Assembly: GCF_030691135.1 (NCBI RefSeq)
Contig: NZ_JAUYFA010000111.1
Coordinates: 1-42,992 of the forward strand
Origin: Phreatobacter sp.
Lineage (GTDB): Bacteria; Pseudomonadota; Alphaproteobacteria; Rhizobiales; Phreatobacteraceae
Length of the DNA stretch: 42,992 bases
Direction: 5' to 3'
This document shows positions 1 through 7,202 of the stretch, in pieces; positions within the stretch are counted from its first letter, which is position 1, and each line of letters opens with the position of its first letter. The position numbers were made by a program, and so were the translations under genes. The notes under the pieces are model-generated. The model ran no database searches. It saw only the letters and a list, made by a program, of their open reading frames with translations, and was not told the origin of the DNA.

Positions 1-9
1 CGTGGGCCC

Positions 10-900
10 TTGCGGAGACAATCCCGGCATGCCGTGAGGGAGATCTATGGAATCGCCAATGTCCTGTATGCCTCGATAGGAGAGAAGCGTGTTGCGGGCA
101 ACCGGACCGGTGAGCCTGCCATCATTGCCTATGTGTTGAACAAGGGCGACACTACCGGCTCGCGACAGGTGCCAAGGTCGATGACGATCCCAAACGACGA
201 GGGGGCCAAGAGCCTGACGCTTAAGACCGACGTCGTGGAACTAGCATCGGCACCGCGCGCCTTCGGCGTCCGGACCGGCCACATCATTCAAGGCTTCGAC
301 GGCGATATTGGAGTATGTGGGCTGGTCTTCAACCACAATAATAAGAATTATTTCCTTACCAACGCCCACGTGGTCGCTAATGTGGCTTGGAATGCAAACT
401 TCGGCCGGGTCCGCCTTTTCGATCGCGTTAATCAGGCTTTCACGGATGCTGGACTGCCCAGCTACGTCTCTCCTCTGAAGCCGGGCCAGGTTGCAGCGGC
501 CGATGTCGCGGCCATTGCAATTCCGGACGATTTAACCGCGGACGAGATGCACATTCTCGACTTCAAAATGCGCATCGCCCGCTTTGGCCCCATCAGCCAG
601 ACACCGGGCCTGAACTACTGGTACTCAGTGAATGGCCTCCTCCACGAATGCTCATTTCCCGAATTCGTGGAAGTCGAAGCCCTAGCTGATGTCGACGGCA
701 CGCAGGTCAGATACACAAAATTCTGGCAGTTACAGATGACGAGCGGCGCTGCCGCCCCTGGCCAATCCGGGGCATTGCTGTGTCGCACCGCCGGGAACAC
801 GATCGAAGCCTGCGGACTGATCTTTGGCGGCATTGCTCCGACGCATGTCTGGGCATTCCCGATCAGGCCTATGCTAAGCTTGGCACAAGGGGGCCTCTGA
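10..900 (+). CDS. Trypsin-like serine peptidase (chymotrypsin fold), possibly 5'-truncated by the window
   Basis: The 296-residue product has the three parts of a chymotrypsin-fold active site in order: His120 in TNAHVV, a candidate Asp165 in AAADVAAIAI, and Ser253 in PGQSGALLC. The first 90 residues have no motif I recognise. No signal peptide or membrane segment is visible, so a cytoplasmic location is possible. The first start codon in the window is TTG at 10, but the frame is open back to base 1. The real start may therefore lie outside the window. The gene stands alone, is followed by a probable terminator and then by insertion-sequence debris, which places it in accessory DNA. The substrate cannot be predicted. 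I am confident of the fold and much less so of the function. Confidence 0.75.
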   Translation: MRRQSRHAVREIYGIANVLYASIGEKRVAGNRTGEPAIIAYVLNKGDTTGSRQVPRSMTIPNDEGAKSLTLKTDVVELASAPRAFGVRTGHIIQGFDGDIGVCGLVFNHNNKNYFLTNAHVVANVAWNANFGRVRLFDRVNQAFTDAGLPSYVSPLKPGQVAAADVAAIAIPDDLTADEMHILDFKMRIARFGPISQTPGLNYWYSVNGLLHECSFPEFVEVEALADVDGTQVRYTKFWQLQMTSGAAAPGQSGALLCRTAGNTIEACGLIFGGIAPTHVWAFPIRPMLSLAQGGL

Positions 901-937
901 GGGAATCCCACTGGTTTAAAGTATCGGCTTAACCCAA

Positions 938-966
938 GCAGGGTTGCTGCCCTGCCAATGGTTTTT
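938..966 (+). terminator. Probable intrinsic terminator of the protease gene
   Basis: GCAGGG (938-943) and CCCTGC (950-955) form a 6-bp GC stem with a six-base loop. A run of five T (962-966) follows a few bases later. It starts 38 bases after the stop codon at 900. The stem is short, so termination may be partial. Confidence 0.45.
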
Positions 967-1009
967 CCTTTATCCGGAGCTAGCGTCCGGCCCTGACGAG
1001 GACGGACAG

Positions 1010-1184
1010 ATCAAGCGCGCATGGTTCACCGAGGAGCAGATCATTGCGGTGCTCCGGGAGCATGGGGCGGGTGTGAAGACCGCAGACTTGGCGCCCAAGC
1101 ACGGGATCTCGGAAGCAACGCTGTACAACTGGAAGGCCCCCTATGGCGGGATGGATGTCTCCGAGGCGAAGCGGCTCGAGGACG
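1010..1184 (+). pseudogene. IS3-family orfA remnant (N-terminal helix-turn-helix part only)
   Basis: The frame reads KRAWFTEEQIIAVLREH, then GVKTADLAPKHGISEATLYNW and GGMDVSEAKRLE. This is the characteristic start of IS3-family OrfA (transposase_8 HTH). The expected start codon has become ATC at 1010. The match stops abruptly at 1184, where the IS6-family element begins, so the coiled coil of OrfA and all of OrfB are missing. It is therefore a dead fragment, and it shows that the IS6 element landed in, or recombined with, an older IS3 copy. The opposite side of the IS6 copy (after 2004) does not continue the IS3 frame. Confidence 0.8.
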
Positions 1185-2004
1185 TGTGCTGTCAGACAAA
1201 CCAAGCTGGTCTCCGAGTGCCCTGTCCTCGCGCATCGTCAGGCCGCGCAGAGCTGACGCCACTCGGCCAGCCCGGCGGCATGGCGGGCCTTGAAGTTCTC
1301 GCGGGACAATTGGTGTCGGTCCTGATTGAAGTGGTTGTGAACGGAGCCGTGCAAAGCGGCGAGTTTCTGAAGGCTCTGCATGCGTCGAAACCGCAGCATT
1401 GCTCGCTCGCGTTGTCGGAATGGCAGGTGGGAATTCTCGACCTGGTTGTTCAGCCCGCAGTCAACCTGACGCTTGTCATGGGCGCCGATCGCCTTGAGCG
1501 CTGCGCCGTATGAAGCCAGCCGGTCGGTGACGATCGTCTCCACCGGCCCATGGCGCTTCAGGGATTTGCGCAGAAATTTCAACGCTGCGGCCTTATCACG
1601 TTTCCTGGTGACGACGCTTTCAAGGACCTCGCCCTCGTGATCGACGGCGCGCCAGAGATAGTGTTTCACGCCATTGATCTTCACGAGCACCTCGTCGAGG
1701 TGCCATCGCCGATGTCGGAAAGATCGCATGGCCTGAACCCGGCTACGGCGGATCTCCGCGGCGAAGATCACTCCGAAACGGTTCCACCAGAACCGCACCG
1801 TCTCATGGGTGATGTCGATACCACGCTCGTGTAGCAGGTCCTCGACATTGCGCAGCGACAGCGGGTAGCGGACGTACATCATCACCGCCAGGCGGATGAT
1901 CTCTGGAGACGTCTTGAAGTAGCGGAAGATGCGGGGACTAGGCATGAGGGAGAGCAAGCCGCCCTCACGCCATTGGGCAACCCCAATTTCCTCTGACAGA
2001 GCCC
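1185..2004 (-). mobile_element. IS6-family insertion sequence, left copy (intact transposase)
   Basis: The element is about 820 bp, the usual size for the IS6/IS26 family. Its ends carry an imperfect terminal inverted repeat with core CTGTCAGA: the left end reads GTGCTGTCAGACAAACC from 1186, and the right end is GGCTCTGTCAGAGGAAA on the complementary strand from about 2003. One transposase gene fills the interior. Exact ends are uncertain by a base or two because there is no target duplication to anchor them. The left end abuts the truncated IS3 orfA. Confidence 0.75.
1238..1945 (-). CDS. IS6-family DDE transposase
   Basis: The 235-residue product starts MPSPRIFRYFKTSPEI and is full length for the family. 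It has the N-terminal zinc-finger/HTH-like segment followed by the DDE catalytic core: Asp in WHLDEVLVKINGVKHYLWRA, Asp in VTDRLASYG, and Glu in NNQVENSHLPFRQRER. ATG at 1945 is the natural start; a TTG at 1957 would add four residues. The frame is intact, so this copy could act in trans on both IS copies. Its 5' half (1616-1943) is almost identical to the right-hand copy, while its 3' half is clearly more diverged. Confidence 0.9.
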   Translation of the reverse strand: MPSPRIFRYFKTSPEIIRLAVMMYVRYPLSLRNVEDLLHERGIDITHETVRFWWNRFGVIFAAEIRRSRVQAMRSFRHRRWHLDEVLVKINGVKHYLWRAVDHEGEVLESVVTRKRDKAAALKFLRKSLKRHGPVETIVTDRLASYGAALKAIGAHDKRQVDCGLNNQVENSHLPFRQRERAMLRFRRMQSLQKLAALHGSVHNHFNQDRHQLSRENFKARHAAGLAEWRQLCAA

Positions 2005-2101
2005 TTCCAGAGGCGGCTGCGGTAGATCAATGCACGGCGCCTTACGTTCCGTGTATGGAGAGTATGCCTTGGTAGCAATGCGACCCGAGGGGGAACTAGC
2101 A

Positions 2102-4717
2102 ATGCCATTGCAGCCGACCTTGACGGTCCAGGTAGGACCTAATCTCGTTTTCAGTCCGGGCATCTTTGGCAACAGCGAATTCTGGGCCGAATATCACGTC
2201 TCCGGTCTTCAAACCGGTGGCTTCTTAACGGGCTATGTCATTGGCGGTGGTCGCGCCATAACACACCCGTACTACAGCGTTGGCTTGACTATTTCCGACG
2301 GCTTTCCCGGGACGTCTTACACTAGCGTCACGGCCCAAGATCAGGTCATCTCAACCCTGGCCCGCGGTCCTCTGCCCAGCGTCGACTTCATTGCCGGCCC
2401 CGGCGGCGTCGGCTTCGTGCAGACTGGCGTCACCGAACGGCTGCAACTGACGAACTACCCTTTCGGCTGGGTCAACACCAGCGATGCCATCGACATCTGG
2501 GGCGGCCTGCTCAGCGCCAACGGCAGCAGGCGGTCAGGCTCTCTCGCCCTGTCAACCGATAGCTCGTTCGACCAGACCGATGCCCACATCACGGCAAGCT
2601 GGGTAGGCGCCGGCGGCTATCTTGCGACCTGGCAGGACAGCAGCGCGAGCTTCGACGGCGAGCATGACGGCTATGGCAATTCCCTCTCCAACATTGTTGG
2701 CCGTGCCTTCGATGCTGCGGGCAATGCCCTGTGCGGCCCCTTCATCGTTAACAGCCCCGGCTTTCAGTCCGGGCGGCAGAGTGAGCCCGACGTCATGGCG
2801 CTCGACAACGGCAACTATGTCGTTACCTGGGTCGATGAAGCCGGCCGCGATGGCGCGGGCAGCGGCCTGTTCGCCCGAGTGTTCGATCGCAGCGGCAACG
2901 CGGTGACCAGCGAAGTCCAGCTCAACCAGGGCGCGGTCGGCGACCAGAAGCATCCGAGCCTGCAGAGCCTTGGCAATGGCAGCTTTGCCGCAGTCTGGAC
3001 CAGTCAGACCGGCGCCAACAGCGGCTACACGACCTTCGTGCGCGTCTTCAACGCCGATGGTTCACCTGTTGGCGCGGAGGTCCAGGTCGGCGTTCTCCCC
3101 TCCGCCACCGGCGCCGATCCGCATATCACCGGGGTGCAGGGTGGCGGCTTCGTCGTCACCTTCGCCGGAATGGATCAGAACCTGACCGACAGGCCGTATT
3201 TCCGGCTGTTCGATGCCAATGGCCAACCCATGGGTGACCAGCAGCGGATCGGCAGCGACACCGCCGTCGGCTCGGCCGATGTCACCACCCTGGCCGATGG
3301 CCGGCTGGCCATCACCTATGTCGACAATGCCACTTACTCCAATACCGCAACACTGCAGGCCACGATCTACGACCCGCGCACCACCGGCATCAACCTGAGC
3401 GGCACCAGCATGGACGACAGCTATGTCGGCTCCGCCTTCGCCGACACTCTGCGCGGCCTTGGCGGCGTCGACCACCTCGACGGCGGTGGTGGCGACGACC
3501 TTCTGGTGGGCGGCGGCGGCAGCCGCGCCGATCTGGCCAGTGCGATCTCGTCCCAGGGACGTCTCGGCGCCGAATGGCAGGCGGTGGGGGTCGGCAACCT
3601 CTCCGGTGCAGGCCATGATGACCTTGTCTGGACCTCGGCGGGCCGGGTCTCAATCTGGGATCTGACCACAGCTACATTCCGTGACGCCGCCGGTAGCATG
3701 GGCACGGAATGGGGCCTGGCCGGCATAGGCGAGTTCAACGGCGATGGCCGCGACGACCTGTTCTGGACCGACGACAAAGGCAATGCTTCGATCTGGACCA
3801 TGAACGGCGGGCAGGTGGCCGGCTTCCGGGTCAGCGCCGGCCATATGGGCGTGGAATGGCATGTCGGCGGCATCGGCCATCTCGAGGGCCCTGGCACCGA
3901 CCAGGTGGTCTGGGTCGACCGGCAGAACAATGTCGCGATCTGGGACATGGGCGGCGGCGATATCACCGGTCTCAAGGTCAGCGACGGCCATATGGGCACG
4001 GAATGGGGCCTGGCCGGCATCGGCGATCTCAATGGCGACCGCTTCGACGATCTGGTCTGGCAGAGGGCCGACGGCGGCCTGTCAATCTGGTCGATGAACG
4101 GCGCACATGTCGCTGGGCTCGCAGTGATCGCGGGCCATTCCGGCAGCGACTGGCGGCTAGCGACCATTACCGATACCAATGGCGACGGCCATGCCGATCT
4201 CGTCTGGACCTCGGGAGGCAAGGTCGACATCTGGACGATGAATGGCGCAACCGTCACCGGAACGCATCTGCTTGCCGGGTCGATGGGTTCAAACTGGACG
4301 CTGCTCGGCCCAGGCACCGCCGCCACCGGGGCTGCAGCAGACCTCATTTGGACCACGCAGGGCAGCGGTGCCACGGCCAATACCTGGCTTTTGAATGCAA
4401 CCGGCGATGTATTGACCGGCGGCAGCGGCGCCGACACCTTTCAGTTCAACGCTCTGGTGCAAGGGCCAGGCGTGGAGATCACCGATTTTAACGTCGGCGA
4501 GGGCGACCGGCTGGACATCCACAACCTGCTCGCCTCCGTCGGCCTTGCCGGTACCGACCCCTTGGCATCCTGCCTCGTCAGGGCCGTCGGCTCGGCCTCC
4601 GGCACCGCGGTGCAGATCGACACCAGCCTCACCGCCCATCACGGCGACTGGGCCAACATCGCCATCCTGGACAACCTCACCCCAGCCCAGGTGTATGCCT
4701 CGTATTTCATATTCTAG
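2102..4717 (+). CDS. Large type I-secreted repeat protein with RTX-like and FG-GAP/VCBS-like repeats
   Basis: An 871-residue protein if it starts at ATG 2102, which has a GAGGGGG ribosome site about eight bases upstream; ATG 2030 lacks one. There is no Sec signal. The N-terminal half contains beta-rich repeats of the type LDNGNYVVTWVDEAG and FARVFDRSGNAV. A glycine/aspartate segment around 3415-3520 (LRGLGGVDHLDGGGGDDLLVG) resembles calcium-binding RTX nonapeptides. Then come six repeats of about 49 residues, and the C-terminus reads DVLTGGSGADTFQFN followed by ITDFNVGEGDRLDIHNLL. That ending is typical of the type I secretion C-terminal target domain. It is likely exported by an ABC/HlyD/TolC system encoded elsewhere. 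The role may be adhesion or surface binding, but this is not established. It is the only cargo between the two IS6 copies. Confidence 0.8.
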   Translation: MPLQPTLTVQVGPNLVFSPGIFGNSEFWAEYHVSGLQTGGFLTGYVIGGGRAITHPYYSVGLTISDGFPGTSYTSVTAQDQVISTLARGPLPSVDFIAGPGGVGFVQTGVTERLQLTNYPFGWVNTSDAIDIWGGLLSANGSRRSGSLALSTDSSFDQTDAHITASWVGAGGYLATWQDSSASFDGEHDGYGNSLSNIVGRAFDAAGNALCGPFIVNSPGFQSGRQSEPDVMALDNGNYVVTWVDEAGRDGAGSGLFARVFDRSGNAVTSEVQLNQGAVGDQKHPSLQSLGNGSFAAVWTSQTGANSGYTTFVRVFNADGSPVGAEVQVGVLPSATGADPHITGVQGGGFVVTFAGMDQNLTDRPYFRLFDANGQPMGDQQRIGSDTAVGSADVTTLADGRLAITYVDNATYSNTATLQATIYDPRTTGINLSGTSMDDSYVGSAFADTLRGLGGVDHLDGGGGDDLLVGGGGSRADLASAISSQGRLGAEWQAVGVGNLSGAGHDDLVWTSAGRVSIWDLTTATFRDAAGSMGTEWGLAGIGEFNGDGRDDLFWTDDKGNASIWTMNGGQVAGFRVSAGHMGVEWHVGGIGHLEGPGTDQVVWVDRQNNVAIWDMGGGDITGLKVSDGHMGTEWGLAGIGDLNGDRFDDLVWQRADGGLSIWSMNGAHVAGLAVIAGHSGSDWRLATITDTNGDGHADLVWTSGGKVDIWTMNGATVTGTHLLAGSMGSNWTLLGPGTAATGAAADLIWTTQGSGATANTWLLNATGDVLTGGSGADTFQFNALVQGPGVEITDFNVGEGDRLDIHNLLASVGLAGTDPLASCLVRAVGSASGTAVQIDTSLTAHHGDWANIAILDNLTPAQVYASYFIF
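3563..4415 (+). repeat. Six in-frame repeats of ~49 codons inside the secreted protein
   Basis: Units begin at nt 3563, 3698, 3845, 3992, 4139 and 4283, so they are 45, 49, 49, 49 and 48 codons apart. Each follows the pattern MGTEW..(A/G)GIGxxNGDxxDDLVW......(S/D)IWxMNG..VxG...xAGH. The NGDGxxDLVW core resembles FG-GAP/VCBS calcium-binding blades. Units 2 and 4 share MGTEWGLAGIG exactly and are close at the DNA level, which suggests recent internal duplication or conversion. Confidence 0.85.
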
Positions 4718-4828
4718 TACTACTTTGGCAGTTTTCGAGAAGCTGGCTCGGCAATGGGTTTATTGCAGTGAGGGCAACGTGTGGGCGGTGGTCGCATGAC
4801 AAGATCAATGATGGCTTGCCTGATGGCC

Positions 4829-5647
4829 TGTGCTGTCAGACAAACCAAAATAGTCTCAAATGCCCCTACCCTATTGCTGCGTCAGGCAGCGTAAAGCTGG
4901 CGCCACTCGGCAAGAGCAGCGGCACGACGTCCCTTGAATGTAGTCCTGCATGTGAGGTTGCGTTCCTCGTTGAAATGGTTGTGGACGGAGCCGTGGACCG
5001 CGGCGAACTTCTGCAAACTTCGCATCCGTCGGAACCAAAGCATCGCCCGCTCCCGTCGTCGAAACGGCAGATGACTGTTCTCGGCACGGTTGTTCGCATG
5101 ACGGCCAACCTCCCGTTTGCCGGCGGCGCCGAGCACCTTTAGGGCTGCACCATATGAGGCCAATCGGTCCGTCACGATGACCTCTGCCGAACCATGGCGT
5201 CGCAGCGACTTCTTGAGAAATTTCAATGCTGCCTTCTTGTCACGCCTCTTGGTGACGAAGCTTTCAAGGACCTCGCCATCGTGATCGACGGCGCGCCAGA
5301 GATAGTGTTTCACGCCATTGATCTTCACGAGCACCTCGTCGAGGTGCCATCGCCGATGTCGGAAAGATCGCATGGCCTGAACCCGGCTACGGCGGATCTC
5401 CGCGTCGAAGATCACTCCGAAACGGTTCCACCAGAACCGCACTGTCTCATGGGTGATGTCGATCCCGCGTTCGTGTAGCAGGTCCTCGACATTGCGCAGC
5501 GACAGCGGGTAGCGGAACTACATCATCACCGCCAGGCGGATGATCTCTGGAGACGTCTTGAAGTAGCGGAAGATGCGGGGACTGGGCTTGGCGCCACCTA
5601 GCGGTGCCAAGCCGCGCTGGCAAGCCGACTTTCCTCTGACAGTGCCC
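4829..5647 (-). mobile_element. IS6-family insertion sequence, right copy (degenerate)
   Basis: Second IS6-family element, about 819 bp, with the same end sequences: GTGCTGTCAGACAAACC from 4830, and GGCACTGTCAGAGGAAA on the complementary strand from 5646. It lies at a constant offset of 3644 bases from the left copy, with no internal indel until the far right end. It has the same orientation as the left copy. Its transposase is inactivated (see the pseudogene entry). The right flank leads within 140 bases to the tRNA-Gln gene. Confidence 0.75.
4882..5589 (-). pseudogene. IS6-family transposase, inactivated by an amber codon and loss of the start
   Basis: The frame matches the left-copy transposase over its whole length, including the DDE residues (DEVLVKINGVKHYLW, VTDRLASYG, NNRAENSHLPFRRRER). 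At 5518-5520 an in-frame TAG replaces the Tyr codon of the MMYVRY motif, and the next codon is changed from Val to Phe. The expected ATG is AAG (Lys) at 5589. No product with an intact N-terminus can be made. A GTG at 5442 could in principle start a 186-residue C-terminal fragment containing the catalytic domain, but no ribosome site supports it. Confidence 0.85.
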
Positions 5648-5782
5648 GCGCCGAACCCCGCCGGACAGGCGCCACAAACGCCGTGCGAAACGGCGCGCGG
5701 ATCAGGATTGACCGGAAATAGGCCCGACATTCTCGCCAGTTGCAGGGAAGCCTCGAAACCCGAGACGGATTGATAGGGTGGT

Positions 5783-5856
5783 TGGCTGGGGGACCTGGAT
5801 TCGAACCAAGATTCTCGGAGTCAGAGTCCGATGTTCTACCGTTGAACTATCCCCCA
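5783..5856 (-). tRNA. tRNA-Gln (anticodon CTG)
   Basis: The complementary strand folds into a full cloverleaf. The acceptor arm is TGGGGGA (5856-5850) paired with TCCCCCA (5793-5787), followed by G and an encoded CCA (5785-5783). The D arm contains AGTTCAACGGTAGAAC. The anticodon stem-loop is TCGGA-CTCTGAC-TCCGA with anticodon CTG, and the T arm contains GGTTCGAATCC. At 74 bases with CCA it is a normal size. Its 3' end faces the IS-rich accessory block, the usual side for tRNA-targeted integration. No tail repeat of the tRNA 3' end was spotted in the window. Confidence 0.95.
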
Positions 5857-6068
5857 GCAGCGCTCCCAAGGGGGCGCGACGCCGACGCGAGGCGCGGTCA
5901 TAATCGATTGCGCCGGGCTGTTCAAGCCCCGGCCGACTGCCTTTCGCCTGTCCGTGGCAGACGGCTTGCAGCAGGCCCCCGCCCTGATACACTCGGCGCC
6001 AACTGAACAGAACAGCCGGTCGTCCGTCGAGCGCTCCTGCGTTCCGGCCATCGGCGGGAAAGGTCGCC

Positions 6069-7202
6069 ATGACCCACGAGCCGCCACGCGGTTCGCCGGG
6101 AGATTCGGGCGTGCGTCCGGCGGCAGAGGGACATGCGGGCGAGACCCGCAGCCATCAGCCGCACCGGCCGCGCAGGCTCTATGCCGCGCTGGATCTCGGA
6201 ACCAACAATTGCCGCCTCCTGGTGGCCAAGCCCGAGGGCGCGAGTTTTCGCGTCGTCGATGCCTTTTCCCGAATCGTTCGCCTCGGCGAAGGCCTAGCGC
6301 AGACCGGCCGGCTGAGCGAGGCCGCCATGGATCGCGCCGTCGAGGCGCTGAAGGTCTGCCGCATGAAGCTGCGCGACCGCCAGGTGGCCCGCGCCCGGCT
6401 CATCGCCACCGAGGCCTGCCGCCAGGCGGCGAACGGGGCAGACTTCATCGCGCGCGTCAAGGCGGAGACCGGGCTGGCACTGGAGGTGGTCGACCGTGGC
6501 ACCGAGGCGCAACTGGCGGCGCAGGGCTGCGTGCCGCTAGCCGACCCGCGCTCGCGCGGCGTCATCCTCTTCGACATCGGCGGCGGCTCCTCGGAAATCG
6601 TCTGGCTGCTGCCGCGCGGCCCCGGCCGGCAGGGCGGCCCGCCGACGGCCGAGATCCTCGGCTGGACCTCGCTGCCGGTCGGTGTCGTAACGCTCGCCGA
6701 ACGGCACGACGGCAAGCACGTCACCCGCGAGAGCTTCGAGCGCATGGTCGACGAGGTCGCCGCCATGGTGGAGCCCTTCGCCCACCGCAAGGCGATCCAG
6801 GCGCAGATCGAACACCTGCACATGCTCGGCACGTCGGGCACGGTGACGACGCTCGCCGGGGTCCATCTCGGCCTGCCGAAATATGACCGGCGCCGCGTCG
6901 ACGGCGCCTGGCTCGGGGCCGGCGAGGTCGACGTCATCCTCGACCAGTTGCTCGACATGTCCTACGACGACCGCATCGCCCATCCCTGTATCGGGGCCGA
7001 GCGGGCCGACCTCGTTCTCGCCGGCTGCGCCATTCTGGAAGGCATGCGCCGGCACTTCCCCTGCCAGCGGCTGCGCGTCGCCGACAGGGGCCTGCGCGAG
7101 GGCATCCTCGTCAGCCTGATGCGTCAGGACGGCGTGTGGAGGCGGCCCTCCCACCACCGCGAGCAGGACACCAGGCCCGCCGGGTCGGGAGGCACCAGAT
7201 GA
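6069..7202 (+). CDS. ppx: Ppx/GppA family exopolyphosphatase / pppGpp phosphohydrolase
   Basis: The 377-residue protein belongs to the ASKHA-fold Ppx/GppA family, which hydrolyses terminal phosphates of polyphosphate or the 5' phosphate of pppGpp. The first phosphate-binding loop is YAALDLGTNNCRLLVAK (about residues 37-53). The second is ILFDIGGGSSEIVWLL near residue 166, and GTSGTVTTLAG follows around residue 258. The first 34 residues are polar, Arg/Pro-rich and unconserved. The ATG at 6069 follows GGGAAAGG. The stop codon overlaps the rlmE start (ATGA), so the two genes are probably translationally coupled; this ppx-rlmE order is common in alphaproteobacteria. Polyphosphatase cannot be separated from guanosine pentaphosphatase activity by sequence alone. 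Confidence 0.9.
   Translation: MTHEPPRGSPGDSGVRPAAEGHAGETRSHQPHRPRRLYAALDLGTNNCRLLVAKPEGASFRVVDAFSRIVRLGEGLAQTGRLSEAAMDRAVEALKVCRMKLRDRQVARARLIATEACRQAANGADFIARVKAETGLALEVVDRGTEAQLAAQGCVPLADPRSRGVILFDIGGGSSEIVWLLPRGPGRQGGPPTAEILGWTSLPVGVVTLAERHDGKHVTRESFERMVDEVAAMVEPFAHRKAIQAQIEHLHMLGTSGTVTTLAGVHLGLPKYDRRRVDGAWLGAGEVDVILDQLLDMSYDDRIAHPCIGAERADLVLAGCAILEGMRRHFPCQRLRVADRGLREGILVSLMRQDGVWRRPSHHREQDTRPAGSGGTR

Larger units (their letters stand above)
1185..5647. mobile_element. Composite-like unit: two IS6-family copies in direct orientation flanking a secreted-protein gene
   Basis: Two IS6-family copies of about 820 bp lie in the same orientation at 1185-2004 and 4829-5647. They bracket 2.8 kb that carry only the type I-secreted protein gene. 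This layout is that of IS26-style pseudo-compound transposons, in which one copy plus cargo can move as a translocatable unit. I see no 8-bp target duplication at the outer ends or around either single copy, which suggests rearrangement since insertion. The 111 bases between the cargo stop codon and the second copy (4718-4828) contain nothing I recognise. Mobility today would depend on the left copy, because the right transposase is broken. Confidence 0.6.

Noticed and set aside
3563-4415. Regularly spaced ~147-bp repeats considered as a CRISPR-like or satellite array
   Set aside because: The period is in frame with the protein, the units are diverged coding repeats, and there are no short identical repeats with unique spacers.
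2552-4642. Several antisense frames within the secreted-protein gene (for example 3421-4437)
   Set aside because: Repeat-rich coding DNA keeps several frames open. The products are Pro/Ser/Arg-rich with no recognisable domain.
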